Below, piece by piece: positions 62,711 to 64,000 of a DNA stretch of 64,000 bases. The stretch comes from Mucilaginibacter lacusdianchii (GTDB lineage Bacteria > Bacteroidota > Bacteroidia > Sphingobacteriales > Sphingobacteriaceae). Positions within the stretch are counted from its first letter, which is position 1; each line of letters starts with the position of its first letter. Under the pieces are notes generated by a model. The model had not been told where the DNA came from. It did not search any database and worked only from the letters and a program-made list of their open reading frames with translations. The position numbers were made by a program, and so were the translations under genes. The DNA lies in contig NZ_WSRW01000002.1 of assembly GCF_009770985.1 (NCBI RefSeq), forward strand, positions 1,445,951 through 1,509,950, read 5' to 3'.

Positions 62711-64000
62711 CAGATCGAAATTTCTATTTTAACTTTTTTGTTCTTTATTTTTTCACCCTTTATCAACTGTAGGGTACGCTCAGCACGGTTTCGTTTTATG
62801 GCGGCATAAGCCGAGTTATCCAGCACCTCAATCAGCCCGAGCTCGTCTTTATCAAGCTCACCTTTTTTAAGCAATAAACCTACAATATCTATTTTGTTTA
62901 CTTTATCCTTTTTACCTGCTGCAATATACAGCGTAACCCATGGCGATGGCTTCGGAACTACCGGACTTTTCGGTAAATCTTCAATTTCAGGAATATCCTT
63001 TAAGTAAGCTGGTTTTTCATCCGGCGATAATATAAGATAGGATGTTCCTTTGGCATGCATACGCGCCGTACGGCCGTTACGGTGTACGAAAGCCTCTTCG
63101 TTATGCGGTAGTTGATAATGCACAACATGCTCAATTTCGGGTATGTCCAATCCGCGTGAGGCGAGGTCGGTAGTAATCAGCAAACGATGGCTCCCGTTTC
63201 TGAACTTTAATAAGGCGCGTTCTCGATCCTCCTGTTCCATACCGCCATGAAATATGCCGTGTGGCAGGCCCATATCCCACAGCAAATCGCTTATACGATC
63301 AACCGCATCCCGATGATTGCAGAATACCAGCGTGGCTTCGTTACCTATTTTACATATCAAAGCAAACAAAGCTTCCAACTTATCTGCCGCTTCGGCTACT
63401 ACAGCCTTTTGTTTAAGATCGGGCGCTATGGTTACAGTATTTAAATAATCGAGCTTTATGGGATTGGTTATACCAGTAAAGGCCGGAATATCCGACATAG
63501 GAGTTGCCGATGTAAGCATACGCATTTTCACACTCGGTAACTGCTTGATGATATAAGTCATATCTTCCTGAAAGCCAAACTCCAGTGCCTTATCAAACTC
63601 ATCCAATATTAGTGTATGAATTGTTGCTGTACTAAAACTATCCCGACGCAAGTGATGCGCAATACGGCCCGGCGTACCTATCAAAACGACCGGCGGTTGC
63701 GACAGGTTATTGCGTTCAGTTTTTACAGGGTGACCACCATAACAGCAGTTAACTTTAAAACCGCTGCCCATGGTTCTGAACACCTGCTCAATTTGCAAAG
63801 CCAGTTCGCGCGAGGGTACCAGTATCAACGCCTGCACCGTTGGTATATCAGCATTAAGCACACCTAGTAAAGGCAGCAAAAAGCCCAGGGTTTTACCCGA
63901 ACCTGTTGGCGAAAGCAGTATCACATCATTTTTTTTGGCTGCATTTAGCGCAGCCTGCTGCATTTCGTTAAGGGCGTTTATTTTAAGGTTTTGAAGGGCT
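62710..64000 (-). CDS. DEAD-box RNA helicase (5' end beyond window)
   Basis: At least 430 residues, reading frame open to the window edge; upstream of the in-frame ATG at 63963 the frame continues without stop and contains the Q-motif region (INALNEMQQAAL), so the real start lies outside. Motifs: LSPTGSGKTLGF (I), VPSRELALQI, GTPGRIAHHL, LILDEFDKALEFGF (II, DEFD instead of DEAD), TSATP (III), TLVFCNHRDAVD, ITTDLASRGLDIPEI (V) and HRNGRTARMHA (VI). A DbpA-like RNA-binding domain probably forms the C-terminus (WVTLYIAAGKKDKVNKIDIV). Likely DbpA-related. Coupled to the DUF1456 gene. Confidence 0.92.
   Translation of the reverse strand, partial: ALQNLKINALNEMQQAALNAAKKNDVILLSPTGSGKTLGFLLPLLGVLNADIPTVQALILVPSRELALQIEQVFRTMGSGFKVNCCYGGHPVKTERNNLSQPPVVLIGTPGRIAHHLRRDSFSTATIHTLILDEFDKALEFGFQEDMTYIIKQLPSVKMRMLTSATPMSDIPAFTGITNPIKLDYLNTVTIAPDLKQKAVVAEAADKLEALFALICKIGNEATLVFCNHRDAVDRISDLLWDMGLPHGIFHGGMEQEDRERALLKFRNGSHRLLITTDLASRGLDIPEIEHVVHYQLPHNEEAFVHRNGRTARMHAKGTSYLILSPDEKPAYLKDIPEIEDLPKSPVVPKPSPWVTLYIAAGKKDKVNKIDIVGLLLKKGELDKDELGLIEVLDNSAYAAIKRNRAERTLQLIKGEKIKNKKVKIEISI

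Noticed and set aside
1..64000. tRNA, rRNA, CRISPR, prophage or toxin-antitoxin systems
   Set aside because: Looked for T-loop GTTCRANYC with acceptor stems, repeat-spacer periodicity, integrase/transposase motifs and small toxin pairs; nothing convincing was found.

Overview
The window looks like chromosomal DNA from a member of the Bacteroidota, most likely family Sphingobacteriaceae (Mucilaginibacter/Pedobacter-like). The evidence is the many promoters of the TTG-N17-20-TAnnTTTG type with little Shine-Dalgarno sequence; lineage-typical small families (DUF4295, DUF3098, DUF4293, DUF5683); a 368-residue signal peptidase I; a bacillithiol gene (bshC); a large TonB-dependent receptor; and the ftsY-rimO and ftsX-DUF3098-uppP-truB-ribF gene orders. 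I inferred the genus from protein and gene-order resemblance only. I see no tRNA, rRNA, CRISPR array, prophage or transposase gene.

Layout. 1-5.6 kb: accessory genes (SDR oxidoreductase, Zn phospholipase C-like protein, a frameshifted remnant, CsbD, a secreted Gfo/Idh/MocA oxidoreductase, an unknown His-cluster membrane protein). 5.6-7.6 kb: acetyl-CoA synthetase. 7.7-13.1 kb: translation and secretion cluster rpmB-rpmG-DUF4295-ftsY-rimO-bshC. 13.1-14.2 kb: a malate/lactate-type dehydrogenase. 15.1-18.9 kb: ftsX-DUF3098-uppP-truB-ribF (division, envelope lipid recycling, tRNA modification, flavins). 19-26 kb: membrane proteins, a BtuF-like binding protein, a TonB receptor, a PQQ-type sugar dehydrogenase lipoprotein and an FMN reductase. 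26.2-30.6 kb: parA-parB-DUF5683-dapB-lepB. 31-42 kb: ABC exporter, truA, DUF4293, a hydrolase, a DEAD-box helicase, small secreted proteins, gpsA, a polysaccharide deacetylase, map and a GluQ-type synthetase. 42.5-47.7 kb: aconitase, then metE under a cobalamin riboswitch. 47.7-54.5 kb: a YfcC-like carrier with an orphan oligopeptide-binding lipoprotein, a TMEM175-type channel, NudK-like and MtfA-like proteins, and a serine hydrolase. 54.7-59.7 kb: uvrA, an ECF sigma factor with a 65-residue partner, and nth. 59.7-64 kb: a serine hydrolase pseudogene, an MFS carrier, a DUF1456 protein and a helicase that runs off the right edge.

Most genes are ordinary housekeeping genes. The less ordinary content lies between genes. 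There is a pair of inverted ~345-nt elements whose hairpin stem keeps pairing through three compensatory changes. There is a family of 90-nt palindromic repeats, two of which bracket ftsY. There is a perfect 40-nt palindrome upstream of aconitase. Several promoters sit only 4-9 nt from the start codon, implying nearly leaderless mRNAs. In the genes themselves, one serine hydrolase has a stop codon exactly at its catalytic lysine, one signal-peptide/regulatory-domain gene is frameshifted, and one small secreted protein is built of five tandem 11-residue units.
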